A DNA stretch of 64,000 nt. Origin: Warburgia ugandensis. Its lineage: Eukaryota; Streptophyta; Magnoliopsida; Canellales; Canellaceae. Below, in pieces: positions 1 to 13,689 of this stretch (within the stretch, counting starts at the first letter, position 1; every line of letters begins with the position of its first letter). The notes under the pieces were generated by a model, which was not told the origin of the DNA, searched no databases, and saw only the letters and a list, made by a program, of their open reading frames with translations. The translations under genes were made by a program, and so were the position numbers. The stretch covers positions 33,710,684-33,774,683 of the forward strand of contig CP141128.1 in assembly GCA_035236585.1 (NCBI GenBank). The letters are read 5' to 3'.

Positions 1-1733
1 AGCATGCTAGTATAACATTTAGACTTTAGCATGATATGTGATTTCATTGTTATCATAAGGTGCTAGATTTAATTATCTTAGGGGCACTTTAGTATGATTT
101 CATGCCATTCTAACTTAGGACCATGCTAGAATTTCATATAAGTTTATACTATAGTATGAGATTATGCCTTAAGTCCATGTAAGTTTAAATTGAGTTATTA
201 AGGTATATTAGTTGGAAATCATGTTAGAGTAATTTTAAGTACCTTGTCTCATTATCATTGAGTGTTAAATTATGTAGTTTTATGCTTTGAATTTATAATT
301 CATTTATGGTTAAATGTTATTAGTAGATCTACTCGTTATGAGATAAAGAGCATAAAACATAAAAAATGTAATCTAATGAGAAAGTAGAGTTTCATGACAC
401 AAATAAGAATGGAATACTTTGGACTTAATTAGTAAGGGCTATAGTTAGTAGGACAATATAAGGATTATCAAATCCTTGGCCCAAACTAGGAGAAGAATAA
501 TAAACCCCATGAATGACATTATAAATATTCATGGACTTAATTAAAATCCATTAGAAAGAGTACTTAGGGTAAACATGCTTATAGGAACCTTATGAAAGAT
601 TGAGCAATGGTCATTCTAGTGAATGATGAACATAGTGGTTAAGGGGGTTATCTAATAGAGCCTCACTCTTCCCCTACCTTCCATTGACGTTTGTGAGGTC
701 TAAACGCCGTCTTACATGAGGATTCAAGTAATCGCTTTGTGTTCACCCATTCAGCTAGTAAGCCTTAACTAATTGGAAATAAGGTGAGCAGTCTAGATTT
801 AGGCTTGACTAAGTTACCTTCAACCAGCACATTAATTGGTTGAATAATAATAATAATAATAATAAGAGCATAAAAGGTTAGTAAATTACCTAACCCTAAT
901 AAAAACAATAAGTAAGATAAGGATGATGAAACAAGATCCATTAGATCTTGGATGATCAAGAACAATAAGAATAAGAATATTATATTGTACTTAGTATGCA
1001 TGTTTATTAGTATGCTTGTTATAGTTCATTAGATTAGATAATCCAAACCCTTGATCAAAGATGATTCAAGGAAGAAGACCAAGATCATCCTCCTTAGGGA
1101 TGATCTAATAGCTGAACTTAGATCAAAGAAGAACTAAATGATAGAAGATCTAGGACCCTGATCTTTATCAACAGGTGTAGATTATAAATCAATGGATCTA
1201 TGAAAGATCAAGATCAAGGAGATGGACACACAAAGACTTAGAGATAGAAAAATACTTAGATATGAATGATCCAAAGATCATTCTAAACATCAGATCTAGT
1301 GATCAATAGGATTGTTCATAATTTATATATTGACAATACGTATGGATGTACATATCATATACATCGGTCAGGATCATGCAAGATTTGGAAAAAGATATCA
1401 CTCCTTAAAGGTAGGAGGATTTTATGAATGCATTTACATGAGATATACATGATTGTACTCATAATCTTATGTTGACAAGAGTAATGTTAATACTTGTATT
1501 AAATATCTTGAAAACCTTATGATCCAACTAAACACATATAAGATGGTTAAGGACTAAACTATAAGTGAATAGGGAACTAGAAAATATTTCAGCCCTAAGT
1601 AAACAGACATGTGGTCTGATATATATGAAATCTATTTTACATACAAGCTTGGAGGCTTGTGAGTTTGTTTTAATAGGCATAAGCCTAGGGGAATGCTATT
1701 GCTAGACGAGTTATGAGGGTTTGCCCACCCGCT
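1..1733 (+). repeat. Element B 5' LTR, left portion
   Basis: This stretch aligns almost base for base with 18248-19967 of the 3' LTR. It is the middle of the 5' LTR; the first 1.75 kb of that LTR lies left of the window. It contains no gene. A short TAA/ATA microsatellite near 845-865 is longer here than in the 3' LTR copy. The LTR is interrupted at 1733/1734 by insertion of element A and resumes at 10851. Confidence 0.93.
1729..1733. repeat. Target site duplication of element A, left copy
   Basis: The five bases ccgct precede the LTR start and ccact (10851-10855) follows the LTR end. One mismatch separates them. The uninterrupted version of the site in the 3' LTR of element B reads tcact at 19963-19967, so the empty site is available in the same window and confirms the insertion point. 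Confidence 0.85.
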
Positions 1734-2050
1734 TGTTGAGTCCTTAATTTTGCCAAAAATAACCTTAGATTACTATTTTATTAGATCGTTTAATAAGGTA
1801 ATTTTGTGATTTTAAATCAATTTTAGCTATAATTAATTATCCAACCGTTAATTTGAAAAATTAACGATCGGATGATTATTATAGCTAATTATCTACATAA
1901 AATAATTCTAATTTAATATTTTGTTTTTGTAGGTAAGCCAGAATACATTGGACAGTTTAGATTTGCTTGATGGGTCCCATGCCACAAATCTGGGCAATGA
2001 TGACAAATTTCGCAATAATGGGAAAAGTTGACCAATGAGGGCAAACCCCC

Positions 2051-2058
2051 TTATAAAA
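2051..2058 (+). promoter_or_regulatory. TATA box of element A 5' LTR
   Basis: The motif ttataaaa lies 20 bases after accaatgag (a CCAAT box at about 2031) in the U3-like part of the LTR. The same arrangement recurs in the 3' LTR at 9022-9029. Transcription would begin about 30 bases downstream, at the start of the pyrimidine-rich segment. Inferred from motif and position only. Confidence 0.6.
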
Positions 2059-2652
2059 GGAAGGAGGGGTTGGATTTAGGACACTCTCTTCTTTTTCACT
2101 CTTTCTCCTTGAGGAGAGAGGTGGAAGGACTCTTCCTCTCCACCTCTCTCTTCCTCTCTTTTTTTTCCTCCCATTCTTCTTCTCCCTTTCCTCCTATTCC
2201 TATTCCTATTCCCATTCTCATTTTCATTTTTCTTCCTTCTCCTTTTGACAGAGAAGAGGTGGAAGGACTGTTCCTCTCCACCTCTCTCGTGCTCTCTTTC
2301 TCTCCCGCATCACCTCCCTTCTTCTATTCTCCTCTGCTTATGCCCCTTCAAGGACAGAGACGAAAGGATCATTCCTCTCTGTCTCTCAGTCCGCTCCCCA
2401 CTCTCACAACGTCCCTCTCTTCTCTTTCTCTCACTTTCTCTCTATCTCTCTCTATCGTTTCCCATCTTCCTATTTTTCCTTGTTCCCAGGCACATCAACA
2501 GTCTAGCATCAACCAGACCAGTCAACACCCATCTCATCTTCTGTCCCTCTCTCTATCATTCTCCAGCCCTTTCTCCCTCTTCTTCTGCCGATTGTTACCA
2601 TCGTAGACTGGCTGGCCATTGGTGCGTGACACACCAAGCAGGCCTGGCCTTA

Positions 2653-2775
<123 letters not shown>

Positions 2776-3888
2776 CTCTCCTCTTCTCCCCTTCTTCTTG
2801 CTTTTTCATTTTCTCCCTAGACGGAAGAGTGGTGGGGAGGACTGTTCCTTACCCATCTCTCTCAATCCCGCTCTCTCTCTTGCCCAGTTCCTCTACCTTC
2901 GCCTCCTCTCTATTGCTCTGTCTCTAGCCCTGTTCCTAGTCACTGCATAGACCCAGGGTCGCACCCCACCTTCCAGCATCAACCAGGTCCACTCCGACCC
3001 ATCACCGGCCGATTTGGAGAAGGAAACCCGATCTGGGTTTTCCTTCTTTCCAGAGCCTCCTCTTCCTTCCAGTTTCTCTCTCTTTTCCCCCAAGGCCTCA
3101 TCTTCCCCTTCATTTCTTCTTCCCTCCAGGTTCCTCTTTTCCCTCATCTCTCATTCTCTCCCACATTACTATCTTCACTGGACGGCCACGGGAGAGAAAA
3201 CCCAGATCGGGTTTTCTCCTCACCATTTTCCTCTCCCTCCTTCTTCTCCTTTTTCTTCCCTTCTCCTTCCTTCCTCTTTTCTCCTCTTCTTCCCCCTCTA
3301 CGGTTTTCTTCTCCCCATTTCTGCTTCATTTTACTGTTCATGAACAGTAACTTCGGGTACTATTCATGAATAGTACTTTCCTCGTTTTCCTCTTAGCACA
3401 TTTTTCTGTTTTCGTTAAAAAATTAGAATACCAAAAATTACATTTTTGCCCCTGGCAGATCTCAGTAATCCCAACTGAGTCCCTGTTTTAATACCAACTC
3501 TGTACTTTTCAAAAAATACCGGCTGTGTCCCCAGTTTAATTCCAACTGAGTCCCTGATTTAATTCCAACTGGGTCCCTGACTAATCTAGTTTTTACTTTA
3601 TCCTTAGTCTGCCTATTCAGGGACAGTGCAATCTAAGGACAAGCTTATCTAGGACGGCTTTTAGTTTTATTTTCTGTTTTCTTTTGAATAAAAAATTGTA
3701 TGCACTTCAGCAATTAAATAAATCTGAAATTCTCTGTTATTGTTAGTTTATTTCTGTTATTTGTATTTTTATTAATTGAAATTTGTGTAAACTCCACATT
3801 TAAGTCGAGTCCCCGAGGAAATCGACCCAAACTTGCACTAGCTACACTACAACAGTCGTGCACTTGCAGAAAACACTCAACAAGTTTT

Positions 3889-3906
3889 TGGCACCGTTGC
3901 CGGGGA
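3889..3906 (+). other. Primer binding site of element A (tRNA-Asp type)
   Basis: Six bases after the LTR end comes tggcaccgttgccgggga. It is complementary to the 3' end of plant tRNA-Asp except for one base (the usual site reads TGGCGCC at its start). This primer choice is characteristic of Athila and related elements. Confidence 0.85.
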
Positions 3907-5110
3907 CCCGTAATGGTGTTTTCATAAATTTTAATTAAAAATTCAAAAAAATCATAAAATTTCAAAATTTCAAAAATTTTAGGAGTTGCATTATTTTAAC
4001 ATTTTAGGCATTTTAGGTGCATTTAAAAAAAAATAAAAAAATTTCTTAGTGCATAAATTTAATTTCTCCTAATTTTTGGTACTTATTGATAATTTCTTAT
4101 TTTGCAGGAAAATTGAAAAAGAAAGGAGAAATTCAAGGAGTTTAATTAGGATAATTGTAGTTTAATTTTGAGTGAATTGTAGTGAGGACTTCATGTAATT
4201 ATTATATTTTTACAATTCATTTAAAAGGTTATAATAATACAGGTCAAGGGTGGGCCATCGTAACTTGGAAGTGGAGGTGGAATGTAAATGGCCCCACCCT
4301 TGTACGAGACGACATTTTCTAGGACCCCACTGTGAGAAAGTTCTGAAGTCCTTTAAAGTTCTAGTTTAGGTGGTGCATTATTAGATTAAAATTGTATTGG
4401 GTGTTAGTATAAAAGCATATAGAATACGTTCGATATATGTTGCATTTTTAGGGTTTGCATTAGTTGTTGATTTTTTTTTCTTGCATTTTTAGGGCATGTT
4501 TATTTGCTTTAAGGTGATTATATGTTAACCGAATTGCCATGGAATGGAAAAATTAATTAGTAAGGGCACTTGACCTCACAAGATCAAGGGTGGATTTCAT
4601 CACCACCTCTTGGCCCACTTAGGATAATCACTACAAGCACGTATCCTAACCTTCCAATTTAATTTAAAATTAATTAGAAGAGACCTATAGGGCCCACCAC
4701 ATGCTCATAGGACCCTCTTGGAAGGAGGCGACCTATTGCCACCCTAGTGGACCCCATTTAACCAACTACGCTGGTTTTTAAATGACTAGCTTTGCCAGCA
4801 CATTCGATGACTCGGAGTACCTACAGCTAGCTGAGGAGGGTGTGAAGTGGTTAGTTAGGTAGGATCTAACTGATAAGCAGTGGGGCAAGTCTGAAAGAGA
4901 GGAGGGGCTTTAGATTAGCATAATCTAAAAGTTTCTCCCCCGCACTATTCTAACATAATCAAATTTCTGCTTGCTAGCTTTAGGGGTGTTTGAATTTTTG
5001 TGCCCTATCATTAGCATTTAGGTTGCATTAGTTAGATAGTAAAAAAACAAAAAAAGAAAACAAAGAAAACAAAAACAAAAACAAAAAAGAAGAGAAAAAG
5101 AAAAAAAGAG
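3907..5110 (+). other. Element A untranslated leader
   Basis: About 1.2 kb between the primer binding site and the gag start with no convincing reading frame. It holds AT-rich stretches, a moderately GC-rich segment around 4230-4340 and 4560-4870, and an A-rich tract (about 5040-5110, mostly A with scattered C and G) just upstream of the gag start. Such long leaders are normal in Athila-type elements. Confidence 0.7.
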
Positions 5111-6928
5111 ATGGTCAGTTTCATTCAAAATTTGCACACTGACCAAAATAATAATTGGTACCCTAGCATTAATAGAGAAGATAATAATCCTCTCTTTGAT
5201 GCTAATGATCCTCCACCTCTATTCAATGATAATATACATCAATGAAGGAATCATTCTCAACCACATCGAAATAGGAGAAGGAATTATAACATGCAGTGGG
5301 ACCAAAATAGATCACATGAGGATAATGGGCACAATGAAATTTCTCCGAGAAGAACTTTAAAAGACCATTTACAACCTAATTATACTAGCATATCTTCATG
5401 TATAAACTTACCTCCAAATGCTAGTATGATTAAAATAAAGGTTGGAGTAATTCAATTACATCTAAAATTTTATGGGTTAGATAGTGAGAGTCCTTACATG
5501 CATTTACAAGAATTTGATGAAGTGTGCATGTTCCAACATACACAAAACATTGAATTAGATATTGTAAGACTTAAACTATTTCCTTTGTCTTTAAAGGAAA
5601 AAGCTAAGATGTGGTTTCATTCATTGCCAGTAGATTCCATACGAACATGGCAAGAAATGACTAGGAAGTTCTTAAATAAGTTCTTTCCTATACATAAGAC
5701 TAATGCTCTCCGTCAAAATATAATGAATTTTACCCAGAAGGATAAAGAAACTTTCTATTGATGCTGGAAAAGATTCAAGGAATTGTTGTTAACTTGTCCC
5801 CATCATGGATATGAACTTTGGCGTATCATTAGCTTCTTTTATGAAGGACTCCATTCTGATATGCACCAATTTGTTGAAATGATGTGTAATGGCAATTTCT
5901 TAAATAAACAACCAAAAGAGGCGGAAGAGTATTTGAAATGGCTGGCAGAGAGTGCATAAACTTGGGCTCATTTAGAAAACGTAGGTTACTCAAGTGATCC
6001 TAAGTTCACCACCACATTCGCTAGGGGAGACATTGATGCTACGACTGAAAAAGATGATATGAAAATAGCATCCCTAGCTAGAACAGAGGCCATGGAAATG
6101 GGTAGTTTTTCCTCTAAGAAAGTCGAACAGGTGTGTAATACTTGTGAAAGTAATACACACCCAGCTCAAGAATGTCCTATTGCTCCTGCATTTCAAGATG
6201 AGCTTTATGTACTGACACATTCTTATGAGAAACAATTTTACCCATCTTTAGAGACATATAGTCCTAATTTGAGTAATCATCAAAATGAACATGTCTCACA
6301 CAAGGCCCAATACCAACCCTATCACCAAAAACAAGGACCACTTGCTCTTGGACCTTACCTTCCTCCACATAAGACAAATGTTGAGGATAATTTCCATCAA
6401 CACATGCCAAACCAAGAGAACAAAATTGATCAAATTCAAGGCCAATTGAAAGAGAACATAGATTCAATGATTGAATTGAAGGATATAATGTCCCCAATAA
6501 TGCAAACTACTGATCAAGGTCAATGTCCTGTTCCACCTAATGAAAACCTTGTTGGTACTGATATGGTAGGTGAGATTAATTCTTCACTTACAAGCATGAA
6601 ACAAACAAAGGCAAGTACCATTATTCCTAGTGGTAACAAAATTGAGAAATTTGGTCCTAAAATGGTTGAAATAGTACTCAAACCTGTTAGAAAAAGAGAC
6701 AAATTTGTCACACCCACTGAGGAATATGACATCCTTGCTCCATTTCCAAAAAGGCTGCATCAAACTTCCACACTTGTCTCTAATTATGAGAAGCAACCTC
6801 GAAATAAATTTATCTTGCCTTATGATAAAATGAAAAATTCTAAATTACAAGATAAATTTATTTCTCATTCCTTTTCAGAGGCCCATCCAGCTCATTTCGT
6901 ATGGGACCCAGGGAAGTTTCGAACATAG
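5111..6928 (+). pseudogene. Element A gag region, decayed
   Basis: A gag-like coding region of about 600 codons beginning with Met-Val-Ser-Phe. The N-terminal half carries a Retrotrans_gag-type block with the plant Athila/Tat signature (KLFPLSLKEKAKMWFHSLP, then a Trp-Gln-Glu-Met motif and FLNKFFP) around 5560-5690. A CCHC zinc knuckle (CNTCESNTHPAQEC, spacing CX2CX4HX4C) lies near 6130-6175. The C-terminal third is low in recognisable motifs. Role in the living family: particle assembly and RNA packaging. The region has about three breaks and is a fossil. No pol follows, so this is a gag-only element. Confidence 0.85.
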
Positions 6929-8704
6929 TAATATTTTTCCTCTGAAAATTTTCTTCTTTAAATAAAGAACGTAGCTTAGTTTTTACTTCTTTTTTCTATA
7001 TCCCTCAATTTTTTATTATTATTTCTCAATGCATTATCATCATCCTACATTTTAAGCATTGACGACAATGTTTCTCTCAGGTTGGGGGGTGTAGAATTTT
7101 ACTAATTCTAATTTTTTTTAGGTATTTAGGTATTTTTTTATTTTTCAAAAAAAAAAAATTTTTTAAATAAAATTTTAGGTCAATTCTTAGACTATAATAA
7201 CTTTGGCTTATTAATAGACCTCAACATGAATAATTCATCATTTTACTCATTTTCTAATACATTCCAGTAAAGCTAGGTCTCAAATCACACATGAACATTC
7301 AGTTGCATATAGATAATCTAAATTGATGGGTAGCAATGACTGAGAAATCCTAAAGAAATTCAGTGGTGACCTATAACCTAAGTGAGCTTTAAAGCCATTC
7401 ATTCTTTCTGAGAGGTTATAAATGTTTCTAATTTTCTTCAGGGTGCTTAAAGAAACTTGATCCCATCAACTTTTAAATTTGGCTAATTACCTGAATTGTT
7501 AGAGTATTAACTTTGAAATTCTAGAAGTTCATTGAATCTGATAGATTATAAAAAACCTAGAAAATGATTTAGGCCATCTTTGTTAACCTAGAGACATAAA
7601 GCCTACCCAAAAATATTTTTACCACTAGTCAGCCACCTTGAGCCTTTTATATAAGCCTTTTCTTTTTCTCACCCAACTAACCTTAACCCATATTGCCCAC
7701 TATAATATATCCATTACCTATTTCTTCAAAAGATAAGTTAGAGATGAATGAAAATATACTTTTTAGTTGCAATCAAAGCAGGAAAGTGAATATTGAGAAA
7801 AGAAATTTTCTTCAAAAGAGATTCAAGTGAAATATATATATATATATATAAAGAAAAGTTTGGAGAATGCAAAGAAAAGTGGAAAAAGAAATATTCACTT
7901 TAGTACAAGCAATGTAAAGAAAGAATTGTCAACCTTAGAAGACCTCTACTTCTTATTGAAGAAATTTTGAATACCCTTTTACCTCTTCTTTTGTACCCCG
8001 TCCTAAGCCTCCATGTTGTCCTAGTTAAAGACTTAATGATTTTAGGGTAAATATAGTCATAATGAGGATATGAAAAGATAGGATTTGGAGAATAATACTT
8101 CTAAAAGTTCAAAGGTAATGGCGTCTTTCTAAAGGGATCAAAACTACATTCCATAGTATCTCCTGGTCCTTTATGAGCGTATGTGAGATAAAATTTGCTT
8201 TTATTGACTCTGCTCACATATTTAAGAGAGATATGATTTGAACCTTTATCTGAGAGACTTTATTTCTGAGTGTATGTCATTAGTGAGGATTGAGGTCAAA
8301 ACATGTTTCAAATGGAGTTGAAAGTTGTTGTCTATTCAAAGATAAATATTATTTTATATGTATACTGCATCCACCCACACACTCTAAGAACTAAGCTAAA
8401 TTGGAATGTCTATAGCATATAGGTAGAGTTGTGAATTTTTTATTCACATGCTAAAGTGATATATTTATTTGAAAAAAAAAGAAGTGGGAATTGACTTGAA
8501 AATGATATTTTTAGAATTTTGTGGGTATATTCACTGCAAATCCTCATGAGGCCTAACTCGTCCATTAGGGGCAACCTAGGGGTTTAAGGGCTTGTTGCAT
8601 ACACTAAATGCAACTGTGAGTACCTACGAAAATGACGACCATTTTGTCCTCAATAATTTTTCGCATGTTTTGCTAGGGAATAGCAAAATGCTGGTTGGGG
8701 GGTG
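6929..8704 (+). other. Element A 3' non-coding region with two polypurine tracts
   Basis: About 1.8 kb without a supported gene. It begins with the block preceding a G-rich tract at about 7082-7090 (ttggggggt), a layout seen after the coding region in Athila-type elements. A second, terminal polypurine tract (ttgggggg, about 8695-8702) abuts the 3' LTR. Between them lies AT-rich sequence that reappears, diverged and on the other strand, at 33940-35600. The only open frame (8592-8780) runs into the LTR and is not considered a gene. Confidence 0.75.
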
Positions 8705-9021
8705 TGTTGAGTCCTTAATTTTGCCAAAAATAACCTTAGATTACTATTTTATTAGATCATTTAATAAGGTAATTTTGTGATTTTAAATCAATTTTAGCTA
8801 TAATTTATTATCCAACCATTAATTTGAAAAGTTAACGATCGGATGATTATTATAGCTAATTATCCACATAAAATAATTCTAATTTTATATTTTGTTTTTG
8901 CAGGTAAGCCAGAATACATTGGATGGTTCAAATTTGCTAGATGGGTCCCACGCCACAAATCTGGGCAGTGATGACAAATCTGGCAATAATGGGAAAAGTT
9001 GACCAATGAGGGCAAACCCCC

Positions 9022-9029
9022 TTATAAAA
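9022..9029 (+). promoter_or_regulatory. TATA box of element A 3' LTR
   Basis: ttataaaa, in the same position relative to the LTR start and to the upstream CCAAT motif as in the 5' LTR. Confidence 0.55.
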
Positions 9030-9624
9030 GGGAGGGGCTGGATTTAGGACACTCTCTTCTTTTTCACTCTTTCTCCTTGAGTAGAGAGGTGGAAGGACTC
9101 TTCCTCTCCACCTCTCTCTTCCTCTCTTTTTTTTCCTCCCATTCTTCTTCTCCCTTTCCTCCTCTTCCTCTTCCCATTCCCATTCCCATTCTTGTTTTCA
9201 TTTTTCTTCCTTCTCCTTTTGACAGAGAAGAGGTGGAAGGACTGTTCCTCTCCATCTCTCTCGTGCTCTCTTTCTCTCCCGCATCACCTCCCTTCTTCTA
9301 TTCTCCTCTGCTTCTGCCCCTTCATGGATAGAGACTAAAGGATCATTCCTCTCCATCTCTCAGTCCACTCCCCACTCTCACAATGTCCCTCTCTTCTCTT
9401 TCTCTCACTTTCTCTCTATCTCTCTATCGTTTCCCATCTTCCTCTTTTTCCTTGTTCCCAGGCACATCAATAGTCCAGCATCAACCAGACCAGTCAACAC
9501 CCATCTCCTCTTCTGTCCCTCTCTCTATCATTCTCCAGCCCTTTCTCCCTCTTCTTCTGCCGATTTTTACCATCGTAGACTGGCCAGCCATTGGTGCGTG
9601 ACACACCAAGCAAGCCTGGCCTTA

Positions 9625-9731
<107 letters not shown>

Positions 9732-10850
9732 CTCTCCTCTTCTCCCCTTCTTCTTGCTTTTTCATTTTCTCCCTAGACGGAAGAGTGGTGGGGAGGACTG
9801 TTCCTCACCCATCTCTCTCAATCCCTTTCTCTCTCTTGCCCAGTTCCTCTATCTTCGCCTCCTCTCTATTGCTCTGTCTCTAGCCCCATTCCTAGTCACT
9901 GCATAGACCCAAGGTCGCACCCCACCTTCCAGCATCAACCAGGTCCACTCCGATCCATCATCGGCCGATTTGGAGAAGGAAACCCGATTTGGGTTTTCCT
10001 TCTTTCCGCGGCCTCCTCTTCCTTCCAGTTTCTCTCTCTTTTCCCCCAAGGCCTCATCTTCCCCTTCATTTCTTCTTCCCTCCGGGTTCCTCTTTTCTCT
10101 CATCTCTCATTCTCTCCCGCGTTACCATCTTCACTGGACGGCCACGGGAGAGAAAACCCAGATCGGGTTTTCTCCTCACCGTTTTCCTCTCCCTCCTTCT
10201 CCTTCCTCTTCCCTTCTCCTTCCTTTTTTCTCCTCTCTTCTTCCCCCTCTACGGTTTTCTTCTCCCCATTTCTGCTTCATTTTACTATTCATGAATAGTA
10301 ACTCCAGGTGTTGTTCATGAACAGTACTTTCCTCATTTTTCTCCCAGCACGTTTTTCTATTTTCATTAAAAAATTAAAACATTAGAAATTACGTTTTTAC
10401 CCCTGGCAGATCTCAGTAATCCCAACTGAGTCCCTGTTTTAATACCAACTCTGTCCTTTTCTAGAAATACCGTCTGTGTCCCCAGTTTAATTCCAACTGA
10501 GTCCCTGATTTAATTCCAACTGTGTCCCTGACTAATCTGGTTTTTACTTTATCCTTATTCTGCCTATTCAGGGATAGTGCAACCCAGGGACAGTGCAATC
10601 CATGGACAAGCTTATCTAGGATGGCTTTTAGTTTGATTTTTTTGTTTTCTTTTGAATAAATAATTGTATGCACTTCAACAGTTAAATAAATTTGAAATTT
10701 TCTATTATTGTTAGTTTATTTCTGTTATTTGTATTTTTATTAATTAAAATTTGTGTAAACTCCACATTTAGGTCGAGTCCCTGTGGAAATCGACCCGAAC
10801 TTGCACTAGCTAGACTACAACAACTGTGCACTTGCAGAAAACACTCAACA

Positions 10851-11852
10851 CCACTCCTTGAAATTTGATGATATGATGATACCTTGCCCAAAGAGAGGCT
10901 AAAAGTCAGGTGGTGGCAATTATGGGAAGGCCACCCCTGTGAAAGTCTTGCCCCGCCCCATACGGGCAGTGACATAATATTTTTCACCGTGGTATCAGTG
11001 GTGAACAGGGCAGTTATCCAAGCGCGCTAGTATGGATCAGACTGCAGCATCGCAACCTTTTTTATTATTTTGCACTATGATGCATATGAGAATAGGCATA
11101 GTGAAATGCCTTATGTTGTAGCATAATGAAATGCTAGGTAATTGTATATTGCCAATATTTTCCAAGAAGGGAAATTCCCAGTGTAAGATTAGCTGTAATA
11201 CTAAATTCTCAAAATGAAGAGAGTTGATCAGCTTAGTTGGGAATGATATTTGATTACTTTCACAAATTTAACTGGTTTACCCATGAAGGGTATGTATGTA
11301 TATAGATATACATAATTTACAAAGTAAAGAGTATGTTTAGGGATAATGGGATTATAAAGTATTGGAATTACATTATCAATTATTATGCTTCTTGAATCCC
11401 CTACCAAGCATTGCTTGCTGAGATATTGTAAATATTACAATATCTCAGATACAATGAAGGAGAGTTAGGAGCTGAAGACAATAGAAGACTTGAAGAGAAT
11501 AATCTTCAAGGTATACCCTTGAAGAATTGTATTTTCTTTGTTGAGAGTTTTATTGTATTGTGAGCTTGAGTTTTGGATTATGTAATTTGGACAAGTATTG
11601 TAATAGATTTGGCTGTACTGTGAACCATTGGATGGGTCCTAGAGTTTAAGAAAAGTATATTCCTTCAATGGAATTTTATTTTGTACACAAATTGTACTTA
11701 TGTTATTTATGAAGTGGTGACTTGGGTTTTGAAAACTAGTTCTAAAGAAAAGAATTTCCGTTGCTTTGTTTTGCAAAAATATTTTACACTCTTAAGGGCC
11801 CTGCCTTTTGAAATACTTCACAAATCATGTTACAAAAACCCGGGTCGTCATA
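10851..11852 (+). repeat. Element B 5' LTR, right portion
   Basis: Continuation of the 5' LTR of element B after element A; it matches 19963-20965. It contains a block beginning near 10879 (dataccttgcccaaag-type) that is conserved between several LTR families of this window, and a 14-bp-arm hairpin at 11418-11448. The LTR ends near 11852 (gtcgtcata) immediately before the primer binding site. No gene is present. Confidence 0.92.
11418..11448 (+). other. LTR hairpin, perfect 14-bp arms
   Basis: ctgagatattgtaa and ttacaatatctcag pair perfectly around a 3-base loop. The element lies about 400 bp before the LTR 3' end. Counterparts at similar distance from the LTR end occur at 20530-20560, 21551-21590, 26553-26583, 36742-36773 (minus) and 42537-42576 (minus), with changes that partly preserve pairing. 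In the LTR family of the two solo LTRs a different hairpin occupies the equivalent place. Confidence 0.75.
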
Positions 11853-11854
11853 GT

Positions 11855-11866
11855 TGGTATCAGAGC
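11855..11866 (+). other. Primer binding site of element B (tRNA-iMet type)
   Basis: tggtatcagagc, the standard 12-base match to the 3' end of initiator methionine tRNA used by chromoviruses, two bases after the 5' LTR end. Confidence 0.92.
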
Positions 11867-11982
11867 GATTCATCCAGTCATAGTACAGTACAAATATGTC
11901 CAAAGGAGAGATTATAATCCAAGTTTAGATTAAGATACAAGTAGTTGTATAGAGGACTGATAGAATTTTGGTTTATGAGCAG

Positions 11983-13110
11983 ATGCCACCAAAGAGAGTC
12001 ACAAGGCAGACAGCTCAAAATACTCCAGAAGATAATATGGAGAGAGTAACCATGAGTAATATGGAAGAGATGATGACAAGGATGTTAAGGAACCTCCTTC
12101 CTCACCTACAACAACCCCAAGGTTCATCACCTACTATAGAAATACCAAGTACGCAGGCTCAGGCTCAGCCTGATGTGAGACATACTACACCAACACCACC
12201 ACCAGCTACTCCCACACTAGGACAAGGCCAATCTTCCCTTGTACCAAGTGAAGAAGTTGAAAAATCCCCATTAGCACCAAAAAAAGTTGACAAAATGATG
12301 GAGAGATTTCAAAAGAGGACTACAGTGTATAATGGCAAGGGTGAAGCTGAAAAGGCTAAGGAATGGATATATGAAGTTGAAAAGACTTTTAGTACACTAC
12401 GTACTCCTTCAGAGTTTAAGGTAAAATTTTCCACATACTTATTCAAACAAGAAGCTGCATTTTGGTGGAGATCAGCTAACAACACCTTCTTCTCGAATTC
12501 TGAAGACATTACATGGGAAGAATTTAAGGAAGTATTCAACCATAAATATTTTCCTTCTCATGTACAACAAAGGAAGTTGATAGATTTTTTGGACCTAAAG
12601 CAAGGGAATATGTCGGTGGTGGACTATGATAACAAGTTCACATAGCTAAGGAGATTCGCGACTCATGTGTGTGACACAGAAACACACACTGTGGATCGAT
12701 TCATTAAAGGGCTACACCCAAAGCTGAAAATAAAGGTGTTGGGTACTAAACCCACTACCTTGGCAGACTATGTGGAAATGACCTCCAGGTTTGAAGAAGA
12801 GTAAAAAAAGGGTCAAATTACCAAGTTCAGTGGAGGAGGAAACAATAACCCAAGGCCTTTCCCGAAGAATAAAAGACCTTGGAACAATTTTAAGCCTCAA
12901 AGAAATCAAAGGAACAATGCACCAAGGCTAAATAGATAGCCATGTCCAAGATGTAGAAAATTTCACCAAGGCAATATCTGCCCACGACCTACACAACAAC
13001 AACCACAACGATTTCCAATCAAGTGCCACAATTGTGGGGAGTATGGACATGTCGCTGCCCACTGTACTAAACCATTGGTAGTGAGGGAGGCAAAACTAGA
13101 AATTGCTCCT
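11983..13110 (+). pseudogene. Element B gag region, decayed
   Basis: The chosen start is Met-Pro-Pro-Lys-Arg, typical of plant chromovirus gag; an in-frame Met lies 15 bases upstream. A Retrotrans_gag-type block spans about 12330-12650 (AEKAKEWIYEVEKTF, then AAFWWRSA and KYFPSHVQQRK). A zinc knuckle CHNCGEYGHVAAHC is encoded at 13024-13065. In the family, gag forms the particle and binds RNA. This copy is decayed with several breaks. Confidence 0.88.
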
Positions 13111-13149
13111 TGACACCAAGGAAGGGTCTTCGCCATCACTGACGGCCAA

Positions 13150-13570
13150 GCTGGACCATCCAATGTCGTAATTGAAGGTACATTACTTGTAGCAGACAAC
13201 TATGCCAAAGTACTGTTTGATTCTGGATCTATGCATTCCTTTATATCTTGTGAATTTGCATCTAATATACAACTATCAGTGAAAAACTTGAGATTTGATC
13301 TAGATGTAACAACTCCAGTTGGAAAAATAGTTAAACTACAAGGATACTTGCATAATGTACCTCTACAAGTATTGGGCAAAAGAATGGACATAGACCTCAT
13401 TTTATTGAACATGGAGGATTTTGACATCATACTGGGTATGGACTGGTTAGCAAAATACTGGGTAGTTATGGACTATCACAAGAAGAAACTCACATTTAGT
13501 ATACCAGGGGAGAAAGTATTAGTACTGTATGAAAAACACAATGACTTAGACAAATCCATCATCTCAGCTA
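13150..13570 (+). pseudogene. Element B protease region, decayed
   Basis: A retropepsin-like region. The catalytic Asp motif reads LFDSGSMHSFIS near 13213 and is followed by the conserved MDWLAKYWVVMDYHKK block near 13437-13480 that joins protease to reverse transcriptase in Ty3/Gypsy elements. Family role: cleavage of the Gag-Pol polyprotein. Part of a broken gag-pol. Confidence 0.82.
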
Positions 13571-13689
13571 TGAAGGCAGTCAAACATGTGTCCAAGGGGT
13601 GTCAGACATTTCTAGCAATAGTGGTTTCCTTAGATGTTGAATAGCCTAGGATAATAGAAATTGAAGTGGTCAAGGAATTCCAAGATGTT

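Noticed and set aside
6929-8704. Possible envelope-like gene after gag in element A
   Set aside because: No frame of useful length, signal peptide or membrane segment is present in this stretch.
11855-11866. Possible tRNA gene remnant
   Set aside because: Only 12 bases match a tRNA 3' end and they adjoin an LTR, as expected of a primer binding site. The same holds for 3889-3906 and 36041-36053.
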